Notes: generated by a model not told the origin, from the sequence alone. 64,000 nucleotides of DNA from Chryseobacterium piperi (GCF_002285635.2 NZ_CP023049.2:2852001-2916000); one strand, 5' to 3'; numbered from the stretch's first letter, positions 25,329-35,567 are shown. Translations and numbers: made by a program.

Positions 25329-28184
25329 TTAAAAATCAACATTTACCCCCACAGATACTGTCCTAGGGTTAGGATATACATTTAATGAATAGTTAGTAAC
25401 CGGTTCTGGATCAAATCCTTTCCAATCGCTCCATGTGTATAAATTTTCTGCCTGAACAAATAATTTAATTCCTCTTACAGGCAATTTACCTAACTGCTCT
25501 TTCGTAAAGCTATAACCTAAAGAAACATTCTTAAGTCTTATGAAATCTGATTTATATAAAAATCTATCCGAAGATCCATCCAACCCAGCGTTTGCAGCTC
25601 TTAATGCAGGAATATCAGTTCCTGTATTTTGTGGCGTCCAAGCATTTAACAAATCCGAAGATACATTAATATTATTAAGCGCATAGTTAGGATTCATCAC
25701 CCAAGAATACAAGTTGTCATAGATATATCCACCTTGCTGGAATGAGAATAAAGTATCCAAGAACCATCCTTTATGTTGGAAATTAAATCCAAAACCTCCT
25801 GTAAACTTAGCATAAGGAGACTTACCTGTCAATCTTCTATCTGCTGATGTTGGAGTTTCTGTTGTATTTCCATTTTTATCAAGGAATAACATATTTCCAT
25901 TCGCTGAATTTACCCCAACATACTGATACAAGTGATATTGGCTAGCAGGTCCTCCAATTGCATTAACGATGTCATCTGATAAGTCCTCATTACTCATAGA
26001 AACAATTTTGTTGGAATTGTATGCTCCGTTAACGAAAATGGATAATTTAGTATTCTCTGTTTTAATAGCGTTATATCGGATTAAACCTTCAACCCCTTTA
26101 TTGTCAAGAACACCGTCATTACCTCTGATAGAATACGTTCCCGTAACCGCAGATCTTTGCAAATCATTGAACATTCTTGTAGTTCTCTTTTGGTAATAAT
26201 CCAAACTACCTTCTATTATCCCCTTAAAATTAAAGTCAACTCCTACGTTTGTTTGCTTCACTTGCTCCCATCTTAAATATGGATTTGATAAGTTTACAAA
26301 GTTATATCCTAACAAATTCTGATATCCTGAAATACCGGAATATAAATCAAGGAAGTTATTTGGAAGCAAAGCCAATGGGTTTTGGTTATTAAGTGCAATT
26401 CCTAAGTTTTGATTACCCGTAGTACCAATCGAAGCTCTTAGCTTAAGTAATCTGAATCCAGAATCAGCCATGAAATCTTCTTTGTCGATATTCCATCTTG
26501 CAGCCGCTGACCAGAAAGTTTCCCATCTGTTAGTAGGCAAGAAACGATATGAACCATCTCTTCTTACAACTCCACTTACTCCATACTTATCTTTGTAATC
26601 ATAATCCAATGTTCCAAAATATGCCAGAGTACCCGCAGTCACTTTTGAAGCACTTACCGTAGGTCTGTAGATATTTGGTGTATCCGGATTAAATGGAATA
26701 TACCCTGTTCCTGCACCGAATGACCACTGTAAAGGATTCAATCCATTTTGCTGCTGCTGGTTAGTCATTACATGAGCTTTAATATAATCCATGTAAGCTG
26801 CTGCTGAAATGGTATGATCTCCAAACGTTTTGTTAAATGTAATATTTGTAATATTATTAAACGTCAAATCTTGAGTAGTAGTAAACTGTTCAAAACCTCC
26901 ATATTTAGCACCTTGTCCTGTAGCTACAGAAATAGCTAAATAACCTAGCGGAGATCTAGCAAAGATTCTTTCATACTCTTTATATTCAATACCCGTTCTA
27001 TTTCCAACGCTTAACCAGTCTGTTAGCTTATAATTAACGTTAGCATTAGCAGAAATACTTAGCTCCGTGAACCTGTTTCTAATACCACCGTTGATATTAT
27101 CCTGAAGAATATAAGCTCTGTTTCCAGCACTATTTTGGCCAATAGCATTAAACAACTGCTGTCCATTAGAATATGGAGAAGGAGCTACATAAGAAGGAGA
27201 AAGCACTCCTCCAAACAATGGATTCTGTAATACGTTTCCAGCAATACCGGTATTAGTTTCATCATCTAATTGATTTCTTTTAGAATACCCTAAACCAATA
27301 ATAGAACCGAACGTTAATTTACCATCTTTAGATTTTCCGTTTAAGTTATTTCTTAGTGTAAATCTTTTAAAATCAGTAGACTTCACAGTCCCTTCACTAT
27401 CTAAATATCCTAAAGACAAATAGTTATTAATATTTTCCCCTCCACCAGTAATAGCTAAATTATGTTGTTGAGAAATACCAACCTGAGTAAATTGTTTAGT
27501 CCAGTCTGTATTTATACCCCAATTATCAATCTGATCTTGTGTCAGGGTATTTCCAAAACCACTCTTCAAGTTCTTTTGAACTTGTAACATCTGTCTTCCG
27601 CTAGACATATTATAGTCAGGCTTAGGCATTGTAGAGAACGACGTTAAAGCATCATAAGACACTCTTAATCCAGAATTGAATCTACCTCCTTTTGTTGTAA
27701 TAACAACAACTCCATTCGCAGCTCTGTTACCATAGATCGCAGTCGCTTGTGCATCTTTCAAAATACTGAAAGTTTCAATATCGTAAGAGTTAAGGTTTCT
27801 GAATTGAGAACCAGAAGTGATAACACCATCTACTACATATAATGGGTCTGTAGAACCATTTAATGAGCTCATCCCTCTAATCAAAATATTGAATTTTCCT
27901 GAACCAGGAGAACCAGACGCTGAGTTAACAACGATACCTGGAGCAGTACCCTGGATTGAGTTCAAAACAGAAATATTGGGTCTATTCTCCAATGTTTCTG
28001 CCCCTACAGTTACTGATGAGGTTGTAGACTTAGCTTTTGTAGAAGTCTTACTATACCCCAAGACTACTACTTCCTCGATTTTAGTTTCTCGATTAGTAGT
28101 ATCCTTTGTTTTTTTCTGAGCAAACACAGCCTGTCCTGTAAAAAACAAAACACCAGCTGTTAATACACGCAATTTCACATTCAT
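25329..28184 (-). CDS. SusC/RagA-family TonB-dependent receptor
   Basis: 951 residues from the ATG at 28184, preceding a signal peptide (MNVKLRVLTAGVLFFTGQAV, cut near residue 23). The upstream extension of the frame is probably not translated. IEEVVVLGYSK (TonB-box-like) lies near residue 38. The plug has NILIRGMSSLNGSTDPLYVV, then DIETFSILKDAQATAIYGN. The barrel ends in VNVDF. The first 60 residues match the receptor at 20510-23374 closely, so the two pairs arose by duplication of a common ancestor. There is no CarboxypepD-like N-terminal domain. The promoter must lie in the AT-rich region 28185-28556, shared with the divergent gene. Confidence 0.95.
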   Translation of the reverse strand: MNVKLRVLTAGVLFFTGQAVFAQKKTKDTTNRETKIEEVVVLGYSKTSTKAKSTTSSVTVGAETLENRPNISVLNSIQGTAPGIVVNSASGSPGSGKFNILIRGMSSLNGSTDPLYVVDGVITSGSQFRNLNSYDIETFSILKDAQATAIYGNRAANGVVVITTKGGRFNSGLRVSYDALTSFSTMPKPDYNMSSGRQMLQVQKNLKSGFGNTLTQDQIDNWGINTDWTKQFTQVGISQQHNLAITGGGENINNYLSLGYLDSEGTVKSTDFKRFTLRNNLNGKSKDGKLTFGSIIGLGYSKRNQLDDETNTGIAGNVLQNPLFGGVLSPSYVAPSPYSNGQQLFNAIGQNSAGNRAYILQDNINGGIRNRFTELSISANANVNYKLTDWLSVGNRTGIEYKEYERIFARSPLGYLAISVATGQGAKYGGFEQFTTTQDLTFNNITNITFNKTFGDHTISAAAYMDYIKAHVMTNQQQQNGLNPLQWSFGAGTGYIPFNPDTPNIYRPTVSASKVTAGTLAYFGTLDYDYKDKYGVSGVVRRDGSYRFLPTNRWETFWSAAARWNIDKEDFMADSGFRLLKLRASIGTTGNQNLGIALNNQNPLALLPNNFLDLYSGISGYQNLLGYNFVNLSNPYLRWEQVKQTNVGVDFNFKGIIEGSLDYYQKRTTRMFNDLQRSAVTGTYSIRGNDGVLDNKGVEGLIRYNAIKTENTKLSIFVNGAYNSNKIVSMSNEDLSDDIVNAIGGPASQYHLYQYVGVNSANGNMLFLDKNGNTTETPTSADRRLTGKSPYAKFTGGFGFNFQHKGWFLDTLFSFQQGGYIYDNLYSWVMNPNYALNNINVSSDLLNAWTPQNTGTDIPALRAANAGLDGSSDRFLYKSDFIRLKNVSLGYSFTKEQLGKLPVRGIKLFVQAENLYTWSDWKGFDPEPVTNYSLNVYPNPRTVSVGVNVDF

Positions 28185-28556
28185 ATTAACAAATTTTAAT
28201 ATATTTAAGAGAGCAAATATGTTAATAATTATTAATACTGGCAACTTTTTTTAATGAAAAATTATAACATTTACAATCAATTACGATTAATAAAACAATA
28301 TAATAATTAGAATTTGATAAAAAATTAACAATCAACATTTTAATAAAACAAAATACATAAATATGAAATATTTTAACAAAACTTTATTAACTTAAAAAAT
28401 ATTATTTAGAATCAATATAAATTAATTTAATTAAAAAATCACTTTATATTGAATTTTTAAAACCAAACTATCAAATTATCTTAAAGTTTATCAACTACTC
28501 TTAAATAATATTTATACTTTTGAAAATAAAATTATCAATCATATAACGTTAAAACA
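28185..28556. other. AT-rich divergent promoter region
   Basis: 372 bases, almost only A and T, between the SusC gene (minus) and the secreted-protein gene (plus). A TAnnTTTG element for the plus strand lies at 28515-28522. I saw no aptamer, hairpin with T run, or open frame here. Confidence 0.6.
28515..28522 (+). promoter_or_regulatory. Putative -7 promoter element before the 28557 gene
   Basis: TACTTTTG matches TAnnTTTG and lies 34 bases upstream of the start codon. A clear -33 element was not found. Confidence 0.38.
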
Positions 28557-29234
28557 ATGAAAAAAATAATCGCAAGTATTTTACTATTGACAAACATATC
28601 TTTTGTCTTCGCTCAACAAACTTTATCAGTTAATCAGGTTCTTGGAGATCATTCCGTATTTGATGGTTTTAAATCTCCATCTGGTAAAGCATTAAAGTAT
28701 GAAGAGATTTCAGGGACTCCTTATCTTACTAAAAATTTTAGTAATGCAAAAATAGCGGACAGCTATGAACAGGTACCTGTAAGATACAATAGCTACAGTG
28801 ATGAAGTAGAGTTTCAAAAAAACGGTCAAATTTCAGCATTACTCAAAGATTCCAAATTTTCCAGAATAGAAGTACTTTCCCCTAAACAGACTATTGTATT
28901 ACTCGATACATCCGATGATTTGAGCGGGTATTTTTTTGAGATTGTAAATAGCAAAAATGCTCTTTATAAAAAAATTAAAACGAAATTTACCGATGCTGTT
29001 CCAGCAGCTAACTCCTACGCAAGCGATAAACCTGCTGCTTTTAGAACATTGGATCCTGTTTACTATATCAAAACAGATACAGGCTTTATAAAAAAACCAA
29101 AAAATCAGAAAGACATTATAGCACAGTTTCCCGATAAAAAAGAAAGCCTAAACACTTTCTTTAAGTCTAACAAAATTAAATTTGACAAAGAAGAAGACCT
29201 AATAAAGTTAGTAACTTTCCTCAACCAGAACTAA
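28557..29234 (+). CDS. Secreted protein of unknown function
   Basis: 225 residues with a signal peptide (MKKIIASILLLTNISFVFAQ, cut near residue 20). The mature part is mixed alpha/beta with many lysines. Notable stretches are GDHSVFDGFKSPSGKALKYE near 31-50 and TLDPVYYIKTDTGFIKKPKN near 165-184. I do not recognise a domain. It is divergent from the SusC gene and monocistronic, ending in a terminator shared with infB. It is probably periplasmic or surface-exposed. Confidence 0.72.
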   Translation: MKKIIASILLLTNISFVFAQQTLSVNQVLGDHSVFDGFKSPSGKALKYEEISGTPYLTKNFSNAKIADSYEQVPVRYNSYSDEVEFQKNGQISALLKDSKFSRIEVLSPKQTIVLLDTSDDLSGYFFEIVNSKNALYKKIKTKFTDAVPAANSYASDKPAAFRTLDPVYYIKTDTGFIKKPKNQKDIIAQFPDKKESLNTFFKSNKIKFDKEEDLIKLVTFLNQN

Positions 29235-29270
29235 CAAAAAAATCCACTTTTTACAAAGTGGATTTTTTTA
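29235..29270 (+). terminator. Bidirectional terminator between the 28557 gene and infB
   Basis: AAAAAATCCACTTT and its complement form a long perfect stem with a four-base loop. T runs follow in both directions, so it can end both convergent genes. Confidence 0.88.
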
Positions 29271-29288
29271 ATTATATAAGAAAGAAAT

Positions 29289-32243
29289 TTATTTCAATTT
29301 CTTCTTCACTGCAACTTCTTCGTAAACTTCAAGAATATCGCCAATTTCAATATCATTATATCCTTTTAAATTCAGTCCACATTCGTAACCTTTAGTTACT
29401 TCCTTCACATCATCTTTAAAACGTTTCAAACTTTCAAGTTCTCCATCAAATTTAACGATTCCATCTCTCAAAACTCTTACTTTTGAGTTTCTTGTTACTT
29501 TTCCTGAAAGAACCATACATCCGGCAATACTTCCGACTTTAGAAATTTTGAATACTTCTCTAATCTCAACATTACCAATAACCTGTTCTTTAATTTCAGG
29601 AGAAAGCATTCCCTCCATTGCTTCTTTCACTTCTTCGATAGCAGCATAGATGACAGAATACGTTCTGATTTCAATCTCTTCTTTATCTGCAAGTTCTTTT
29701 GCATTACCACCAGCTCTTACATTAAATCCTATAATAATAGCATCTGAAGCAGTAGCAAGGTTAACATCAGATTCTGTAATCTGACCTACCCCTTTATGCA
29801 AGATATTTACGTTGATTTCTTCAGTAGAAAGTCTTTGTAACTGATCTGATAATGCCTCAACAGAACCATCCACATCTCCTTTAAGGATAATGTTTAATTC
29901 TCTAAACTCACCAAGAGCAATCCTTCTACCCAATTCTTCAAGAGTAGTATGCTTTTTAGTTCTTATCGAAAGTTCTCTCTGAAGCTGCTCTCTCTTATTA
30001 GCAATAGTTTTCGCTTCACTTTCATCTTCATATACTTTAAACTTATCACCTGCCGTAGGCGCTCCATCAAGACCTAAAATAGTTACCGGAATCGAAGGAC
30101 CAGCTTCTGTAAGATTTCTGCCTCTTTCATCAAGCATTGCTTTAACCTTACCGTGGTTTTTACCTGCAAGTACATAATCTCCAACTTTCAAAGTTCCTGA
30201 TTGTACTAACATGGTAGCAACATATCCTCTTCCTTTATCTAACGAAGCTTCAATAACAACCCCTTGTGCATTTCTATCTGGATTAGCCTTTAAGTCAAGC
30301 ATTTCAGCCTGAAGTAATACTTTTTCCAATAAAACATCCATATTATTACCAAACTTAGCTGAAATTTCCTGTGACTGAACATTTCCTCCCCATTCTTCTA
30401 CTAAGATATTCATCCCAGAAAGTTGTTGACGAACGTTATCAGGATTTGCTGACGGTCTATCAACTTTATTCAACGCAATAATCATTGGTACACCTGCAGC
30501 CTGCGCGTGAGAAATTGCTTCTCTTGTTTGAGGCATTACATCATCGTCTGCAGCAATTACAATAATTGCAATATCCGTGATCTGAGCACCTCTGGCTCTC
30601 ATCGCTGTAAACGCTTCGTGACCTGGTGTATCTAAGAATGTTATTCTTTGTCCGTTTTCTAATTTTACATTGTATGCTCCAATATGCTGTGTAATACCTC
30701 CTGACTCACCAGCAATAACATTTGTTTTTCTGATGTAGTCAAGTAAAGACGTTTTACCGTGATCTACGTGACCCATTACCGTTACAATAGGTGCTCTTGG
30801 AGAAAGATCCTCCTCTGTATCCATATCCTCTTCAGCCTCTATTTCTTCAAGATCAGCATCTGAGAATTCTATTTTATAACCAAATTCATCTGCAACCAAT
30901 AATAAAGTATCAGCTTCCAATCTTTGGTTCATGGTAACCATAACACCTAATGAGAAACAAGCAGAAATAACCTCTGTAGGGGAAACATTCATTAAACTAG
31001 CCAACTCACCTACAGTAATGAACTCAGTAACCTTTAATGTTCTGTCTTGAGCATCGATCTCTTGCTGACGTTCATCCTGCTCTCTACGGAATGTTCTTTT
31101 ATCTTTTCTGTGTTTAGCAGATTTAGATTTACCTCCTTTATTGGTTAACTTTTCAAGAGTTTCCTTAATTTGGTTTTTAACTTGTTCATCTGTTAACTCA
31201 ACAGGCATTGTTCTTTGACCTGGTCTGTTATTAGGACCTTTTTTAAAGCCACCACCCTGACCTGGCGGACGATTTCCTTGATTGTTACCATATGGACGGT
31301 TTCCTCCAGGACCACCCTGACCTTGAGGACGGTTTCCTTGTCCACCTTGCCCCTGAGGACGGTTTCCTCCAGGACCACCTTGACCTTGAGGGCGGTTTCC
31401 TTGTCCACCTTGGTTATTATTTCCAGATTGTTGATTATTACCAGAGTTTTGTTGGTTAGGACCACCCCCTGGTTTTTCAATTCTCTTTCTTTTCTTTTTT
31501 GCACCAGAATTAGGCTTCGGAGCAAATTGAGTTAAATCAATTTTTTCTCCGACAATTTTAGGACCATCTAATTTTTGATAAACTGTCTCAATTTTCTGAG
31601 GCTCTTGAGGTTGATCATCATTTTTCTGAGGTTCTTCTTTTACCTCAACAACTGGTTTAGTTTCAGTTTCAACAACTGGTTTTGGAGTTTCTTTCACAAC
31701 TTCAATTGGTTTTTCTTCAGCTTTTTTCTCCTCCACTTTTGGTTTATCTTTTTTAACTGGTCTATTTCTCGATTCTATTTGAGATAGATCTATTTTATCC
31801 AAAACTTTAAATTCCTGTTTTTCGGGAGTTGATTTAACTTCAGGTTCCGGTATGATCTCTTCTTTCTTCTCTTCAATCGGTGCCACAGGAACTACAGGTA
31901 CCTCAGGAGTTTCCTCAACTTCAGGTTTTTTAGAATCCAAATCTATTTTACCTAAGATTTTAGTTTCTGGTTTATTAGCTTTAGCTCTTATTACTTCAGG
32001 GGTTTTCTTTTCTTCAATCTCCAGCTTTTCTTCCGGAACCTTTGTGATCACCACCTCATGGGAAGCTTTACGTTGTTCGCCATCCTTAGCAAACTCAGCT
32101 TCCAATGCAGAATATGCCGCTTCTTCTAATTGAGCGTTAGGATTGCTTTCAACTTCGAAACCCCTTGACTGTAAAAACTCTACTAATCTGGACATCGAAA
32201 TGTTGAATTCCTTAACCGCTTTATTTAATCTTATTTTTGGCAT
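29289..32243 (-). CDS. infB: Translation initiation factor IF-2
   Basis: The GTPase that brings fMet-tRNA to the 30S subunit and promotes subunit joining. It has 984 residues. An IF2_N domain starts at residue 1 ([20 protein letters not shown]). Then comes a long charged linker rich in E, K, P and V, a Gly/Asn/Gln/Pro repeat (roughly 260-345), and the G domain from about residue 485. The G domain has [39 protein letters not shown] and SAKFG. Domains II to IV follow. It is the last gene of rimP-nusA-infB and follows nusA after 77 bases. Its terminator is at 29235-29270. Confidence 0.97.
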   Translation of the reverse strand: MPKIRLNKAVKEFNISMSRLVEFLQSRGFEVESNPNAQLEEAAYSALEAEFAKDGEQRKASHEVVITKVPEEKLEIEEKKTPEVIRAKANKPETKILGKIDLDSKKPEVEETPEVPVVPVAPIEEKKEEIIPEPEVKSTPEKQEFKVLDKIDLSQIESRNRPVKKDKPKVEEKKAEEKPIEVVKETPKPVVETETKPVVEVKEEPQKNDDQPQEPQKIETVYQKLDGPKIVGEKIDLTQFAPKPNSGAKKKRKRIEKPGGGPNQQNSGNNQQSGNNNQGGQGNRPQGQGGPGGNRPQGQGGQGNRPQGQGGPGGNRPYGNNQGNRPPGQGGGFKKGPNNRPGQRTMPVELTDEQVKNQIKETLEKLTNKGGKSKSAKHRKDKRTFRREQDERQQEIDAQDRTLKVTEFITVGELASLMNVSPTEVISACFSLGVMVTMNQRLEADTLLLVADEFGYKIEFSDADLEEIEAEEDMDTEEDLSPRAPIVTVMGHVDHGKTSLLDYIRKTNVIAGESGGITQHIGAYNVKLENGQRITFLDTPGHEAFTAMRARGAQITDIAIIVIAADDDVMPQTREAISHAQAAGVPMIIALNKVDRPSANPDNVRQQLSGMNILVEEWGGNVQSQEISAKFGNNMDVLLEKVLLQAEMLDLKANPDRNAQGVVIEASLDKGRGYVATMLVQSGTLKVGDYVLAGKNHGKVKAMLDERGRNLTEAGPSIPVTILGLDGAPTAGDKFKVYEDESEAKTIANKREQLQRELSIRTKKHTTLEELGRRIALGEFRELNIILKGDVDGSVEALSDQLQRLSTEEINVNILHKGVGQITESDVNLATASDAIIIGFNVRAGGNAKELADKEEIEIRTYSVIYAAIEEVKEAMEGMLSPEIKEQVIGNVEIREVFKISKVGSIAGCMVLSGKVTRNSKVRVLRDGIVKFDGELESLKRFKDDVKEVTKGYECGLNLKGYNDIEIGDILEVYEEVAVKKKLK
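31294..31412 (-). repeat. Tandem Gly-Asn-Arg-Pro-Gln repeat within infB
   Basis: Units of about 30 and 33 bases alternate here, encoding repeats of the type [11 protein letters not shown] and [10 protein letters not shown]. The repeated block GGTTTCC is visible on the plus strand. It sits in the linker before the G domain, and its length could vary between strains. Confidence 0.8.
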
Positions 32244-32320
32244 TTATATTATTTACTATTTTTTAATTCTTAAAATTAAAGTATTTCTTTTTTACTTTTT
32301 ATTAAAATTTATTTAAAATC

Positions 32321-33556
32321 TTAATCTTCAAATTCTTCTCTCAGAATGCGCTTTACATCTTCAATAGTTTCCTCTTCCAAGTCTACCATGTTTAAAAGAC
32401 TTTCAGTATCTTTATCTAATACCGATTTCGCAGTAGTAAGACCTACTTTCTTAAATTCATCCAAAATCCACTGCTCGATATCGTCATTAAATTCTCTTAA
32501 TTCAACATCGTCATCCTCGCTAGATTCTCTATACACATCGATTTCATATCCTGTCAACCAAGAAGCGAGTCTGATATTCTGACCTTGCTTTCCAATTACT
32601 TTAGAAATCTCTTCTACAGGTGTATAAACTAATGCATAACTACTGTTCTCGTTGATGTCAATTTTATTGATCGTAACATTTCCTAATGCTCTTTTCACTA
32701 AAATTTCAGGATTTTTAGACCACTGAATAACATCAATATTTTCATTTTTCAACTCTCTGACAACACCATGAATTCTGGATCCTTTAACTCCCACACAAGC
32801 TCCTACAGGATCAATTCTGTCATCATAAGCATCTACTGCAATTTTTGCTTTCTCTCCAGGAATTCTTACTACTTTTTTCAGCATAATCGTTCCATCCTGG
32901 ATTTCAGGAATTTCAAGTTCTAATAATTTCTCCAGAAATTTAGGTGCAGTTCTTGAAATAATAATTTGTGGCTTAGAGCCTTTAAAGTCTACTGTTTCCA
33001 CAATAGCTCTGATGTTCTCTCCTTTTTTAAAGAAGTCTGAAGGAATCTGATTTTCTTTTGGCAATATAAATTCATTACCTTCATCATCCAGCAAAATTAC
33101 ATGCTTGTGACGAATATGGTGAATCTCTCCTACAACAATTTCTCCAATTCTATCTCTAAACTGCTCATACAACATTGCATTGTTATGCTCTTGTAATTTT
33201 GTAGCTAAAATCTGTTTCAAAGTTAAGATATTTCTTCTTCCTAACTGCGCAACAGGAATTTCCATTGTGAAATCTTCTCCTACTTCAAAAGTCGGGTCGA
33301 TTTTCTTTGCTTCAGAAATTTCAATTTCCAAATCATCATCTTCCGACATTTCATCTTCTACAATTGTTTTATTTAAAAATATCTGAAAATCTCCTTTATC
33401 AGGATTCACAATCACATCAAAATGATCATCTGAATCAAATCTTTTTCTCAAAAGAGTTTTCAGTGAGTCTTCAATAATTGCCATAAGATCAATCTTACTG
33501 ATCCCTTTTTCGTCTTTAAAATCACCAAAGGATTCAATCAACGCTATATTATCCAT
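32321..33556 (-). CDS. nusA: Transcription termination/antitermination factor NusA
   Basis: Binds RNA polymerase and nascent RNA and modulates pausing, termination and antitermination. It has 411 residues. The N-terminal domain includes IDLMAIIEDSLKTLLRKRF. An S1 domain (about 130-195) has EIVVGEIHHIRHKHVILLDD. KH domains have DPVGACVGVKGSRIHGVVRE and VGKQGQNIRLAS-type loops (VIGKQGQNIRLASWLTGYEI near 315-334). The C-terminal acidic repeats of enteric NusA are missing, which is usual for Bacteroidota. It lies 16 bases after rimP and upstream of infB. Confidence 0.97.
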   Translation of the reverse strand: MDNIALIESFGDFKDEKGISKIDLMAIIEDSLKTLLRKRFDSDDHFDVIVNPDKGDFQIFLNKTIVEDEMSEDDDLEIEISEAKKIDPTFEVGEDFTMEIPVAQLGRRNILTLKQILATKLQEHNNAMLYEQFRDRIGEIVVGEIHHIRHKHVILLDDEGNEFILPKENQIPSDFFKKGENIRAIVETVDFKGSKPQIIISRTAPKFLEKLLELEIPEIQDGTIMLKKVVRIPGEKAKIAVDAYDDRIDPVGACVGVKGSRIHGVVRELKNENIDVIQWSKNPEILVKRALGNVTINKIDINENSSYALVYTPVEEISKVIGKQGQNIRLASWLTGYEIDVYRESSEDDDVELREFNDDIEQWILDEFKKVGLTTAKSVLDKDTESLLNMVDLEEETIEDVKRILREEFED

Positions 33557-33572
33557 TTATTCTTTTTTCTTT

Positions 33573-34040
33573 TTAAAATTTAATTGCTACTAATGCTTTT
33601 TTAATCTCAGAGTAAGGAATTTCCTTTTCCTCTTCCACATCTACTTTACCCTTTCCAATATCTTTTGGTTTTCGGTAACGTAAAATAAGTGTGATTTTCT
33701 CTTCATCTACTTTTGACAATTCACCTTCTATTTTAGAAGAGTCTTCAAGTACAACCTCAATATCTCTTCCCAAATTTTTATTAAATTGTCTTGGAGTTGA
33801 CAATGGTTCACTTAATCCGGCAGACATTACCTGAAGGCTAAAATCATGCTCTTCACGATCCATATTGAATTCTATAGCACGACTTGCATCAAGACAGTCT
33901 TGCAAAGAAACTCCATTATCCCCATCTAAAATCACTGTAATATCATCCCCTGCAGAAAACTTTAAATCAATAAGAAATAAATCTTTTCTGGTCTCAAGGA
34001 ATTCATTTAATAATTCTTCAATTTGCTTTCTAAACTCCAT
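33573..34040 (-). CDS. rimP: Ribosome maturation factor RimP
   Basis: Needed for maturation of the 30S ribosomal subunit. It has 155 residues. It shows the RimP pattern: an N-terminal alpha/beta domain with FLIDLKFSAGDDITVILDGD and GVSLQDCLDASRAIE (about 20-55), then the SAGLSEPLSTPRQFNKNLGR segment near 89-108, and a small C-terminal barrel. It is the first gene of the rimP-nusA-infB unit. A promoter and an attenuator-like hairpin precede it in a 76-base leader. Confidence 0.94.
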   Translation of the reverse strand: MEFRKQIEELLNEFLETRKDLFLIDLKFSAGDDITVILDGDNGVSLQDCLDASRAIEFNMDREEHDFSLQVMSAGLSEPLSTPRQFNKNLGRDIEVVLEDSSKIEGELSKVDEEKITLILRYRKPKDIGKGKVDVEEEKEIPYSEIKKALVAIKF

Positions 34041-34064
34041 AAATTTTATCTTGGTCTACCCGTA

Positions 34065-34091
34065 CGAAAAAAGGCTTTCTTCCGAAGCCTT
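34065..34091 (-). terminator. Attenuator-like hairpin in the rimP-nusA-infB leader
   Basis: On the minus strand AAGGCTT (34091-34085) and AAGCCTT (34077-34071) pair around a 7-base loop, and six T follow from the stem base. The predicted promoter is upstream of it and the rimP start (34040) is downstream, and no minus-strand gene lies before it. It would therefore act within the leader as a conditional terminator. The plus-strand side also shows T-rich sequence, but no gene reads into it. Confidence 0.6.
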
Positions 34092-34116
34092 CCCATTTTT
34101 TTCCGTAAATCCTTTG

Positions 34117-34148
34117 CAAATATAATATTTTTTTTCTAAAAAAGCAAA
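34117..34148 (-). promoter_or_regulatory. Predicted promoter of rimP-nusA-infB
   Basis: On the minus strand TTTG (34148-34145) and TATATTTG (34124-34117) are 20 bases apart. Both parts and the spacing match the Bacteroidota -33/-7 promoter. It lies 77 bases before rimP, upstream of the attenuator-like hairpin. Confidence 0.6.
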
Positions 34149-34221
34149 ATCATCTTATTATCAGGTCAATAACCTTACAATCTATTAACAATAATTTAGA
34201 GAGACATGAAAGTATTTTTAT

Positions 34222-34229
34222 TATTTTTG
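34222..34229 (+). promoter_or_regulatory. Putative -7 promoter element before the nucleotide-sugar dehydrogenase
   Basis: TATTTTTG matches TAnnTTTG, 24 bases before the TTG start. It may be the first promoter of the polysaccharide locus. No good -33 element was seen. Confidence 0.4.
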
Positions 34230-34253
34230 TCCTGAATTTTAAAAACATACATT

Positions 34254-35567
34254 TTGAATATAACAATTGTAGGAACAGGTTATGTAGGACTGGTTACAGG
34301 AACCACCCTGGCGGAACTTGGCAATTCAGTATACTGTGTTGATATTGATGAAAAAAAAGTAGAAGGAATGAAAAATGGCATTGTTCCCATTTACGAGCCG
34401 AATCTTGAGGAAATGTTCCATAGAAACATTCAATCTCAAAGATTATTTTTCACCACTAATTTAAAAGAAGCTCTGGACAAGAGCGAAGTAGTCTATCTTG
34501 CACTACCTACTCCTCCCGGAGAAGATGGCTCAGCAGATCTTTCCTATGTATTGAAGGTGGCTAATGACATTGGAGAAATGATGACTGAATACAAGGTCTT
34601 TGTTAATAAAAGTACAGTCCCTGTAGGAACAGCAGATAAAGTAAAAGAAGTAATATCTTCAAAAACAAGTATCCCATTTGACGTAGTTTCTAATCCCGAA
34701 TTTTTGAGAGAAGGTTTTGCAGTAGAAGACTCCATGAATCCTGCAAGAGTAGTAGTCGGATCAGGTTCAGAGAGAGCAAAGGAAATCATGTCTAAAATTT
34801 ACCAGCCCTTTACCAATACAGGAATCCCTATCATTTTTATGGATGAAAAATCCTCTGAACTTACTAAATATGCAGCCAATTCTTTTTTAGCAGTGAAAAT
34901 CACATTTATGAATGAGATTGCCAACTACTGTGAAAAAGTTGGAGCAGATGTAGACAAGGTAAGACTGGGAATGGGAAGTGATGACAGAATAGGACACCGT
35001 TTCTTATTTCCGGGAATAGGATATGGAGGAAGCTGTTTCCCAAAAGATGTAAAAGCTTTAATAAAATCCGGAAAACAGGAAGACTTTAATTTCCAGATCC
35101 TAGAAGCAACTGAAAATGTAAATATTGCTCAAAAAGTAATTCTCGTTTCAGAAATTGAAAAATATTTTAATGGGAATCTAAAAGGAAAAAAAATCGCTAT
35201 ATGGGGATTGGCTTTTAAAGCTAACACCGATGATATAAGAGAAGCATCTTCTTTAGACAATATTAATTTATTACTGAAGAAAGGAGCAGAGATTATTGCT
35301 TACGACCTGGTTGCGGAAGCCAATGTTCAAAAATTAATGGGAGACCAGATTCAATATGCAAAAACAATGTACGAAGCTTTAGAAGGAGCAGATGCATTAT
35401 TTATTGCAACAGAATGGCCAGAATTTAAAAACCCGAATTTCGAATTAATGGCTAAAAAAATGAACAATAAAGCTATTTTCGACGGAAGAAATATGTACCC
35501 ATTAGAAATACCTGAGCAAAATGGATTTTACTATAAGAGTATAGGAAGAAAAACAATCTCCAAATAA
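34254..35567 (+). CDS. UDP-glucose/GDP-mannose 6-dehydrogenase family protein
   Basis: Oxidises a nucleotide sugar at C6 with NAD+, most likely UDP-glucose to UDP-glucuronate. It has 437 residues. The NAD-binding GTGYVG is at 7-12. PTPPGEDGSADLS (85-97) and KSTVPVGT (119-126) match the family. The catalytic cysteine is Cys261 in GGSCFPKD. The only plausible start is TTG at 34254: an in-frame TGA lies upstream, no ATG comes between, and the Rossmann strand begins at residue 2. Whether the substrate is UDP-glucose or another sugar cannot be decided by eye. It opens the polysaccharide locus. Confidence 0.9.
   Translation: MNITIVGTGYVGLVTGTTLAELGNSVYCVDIDEKKVEGMKNGIVPIYEPNLEEMFHRNIQSQRLFFTTNLKEALDKSEVVYLALPTPPGEDGSADLSYVLKVANDIGEMMTEYKVFVNKSTVPVGTADKVKEVISSKTSIPFDVVSNPEFLREGFAVEDSMNPARVVVGSGSERAKEIMSKIYQPFTNTGIPIIFMDEKSSELTKYAANSFLAVKITFMNEIANYCEKVGADVDKVRLGMGSDDRIGHRFLFPGIGYGGSCFPKDVKALIKSGKQEDFNFQILEATENVNIAQKVILVSEIEKYFNGNLKGKKIAIWGLAFKANTDDIREASSLDNINLLLKKGAEIIAYDLVAEANVQKLMGDQIQYAKTMYEALEGADALFIATEWPEFKNPNFELMAKKMNNKAIFDGRNMYPLEIPEQNGFYYKSIGRKTISK

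Noticed and set aside
1-28184. Polysaccharide utilisation locus around the SusCD pairs
   Set aside because: No glycoside hydrolase, polysaccharide lyase, sulfatase or hybrid two-component gene is adjacent, so I describe only importers.
31193-31535. Overlapping frames of about 110 codons within infB, and a CRISPR-like repetitive look
   Set aside because: The repeats encode the Gly/Asn/Arg/Pro/Gln linker of IF-2. Units are uneven, there are no spacers, and no cas genes are nearby.
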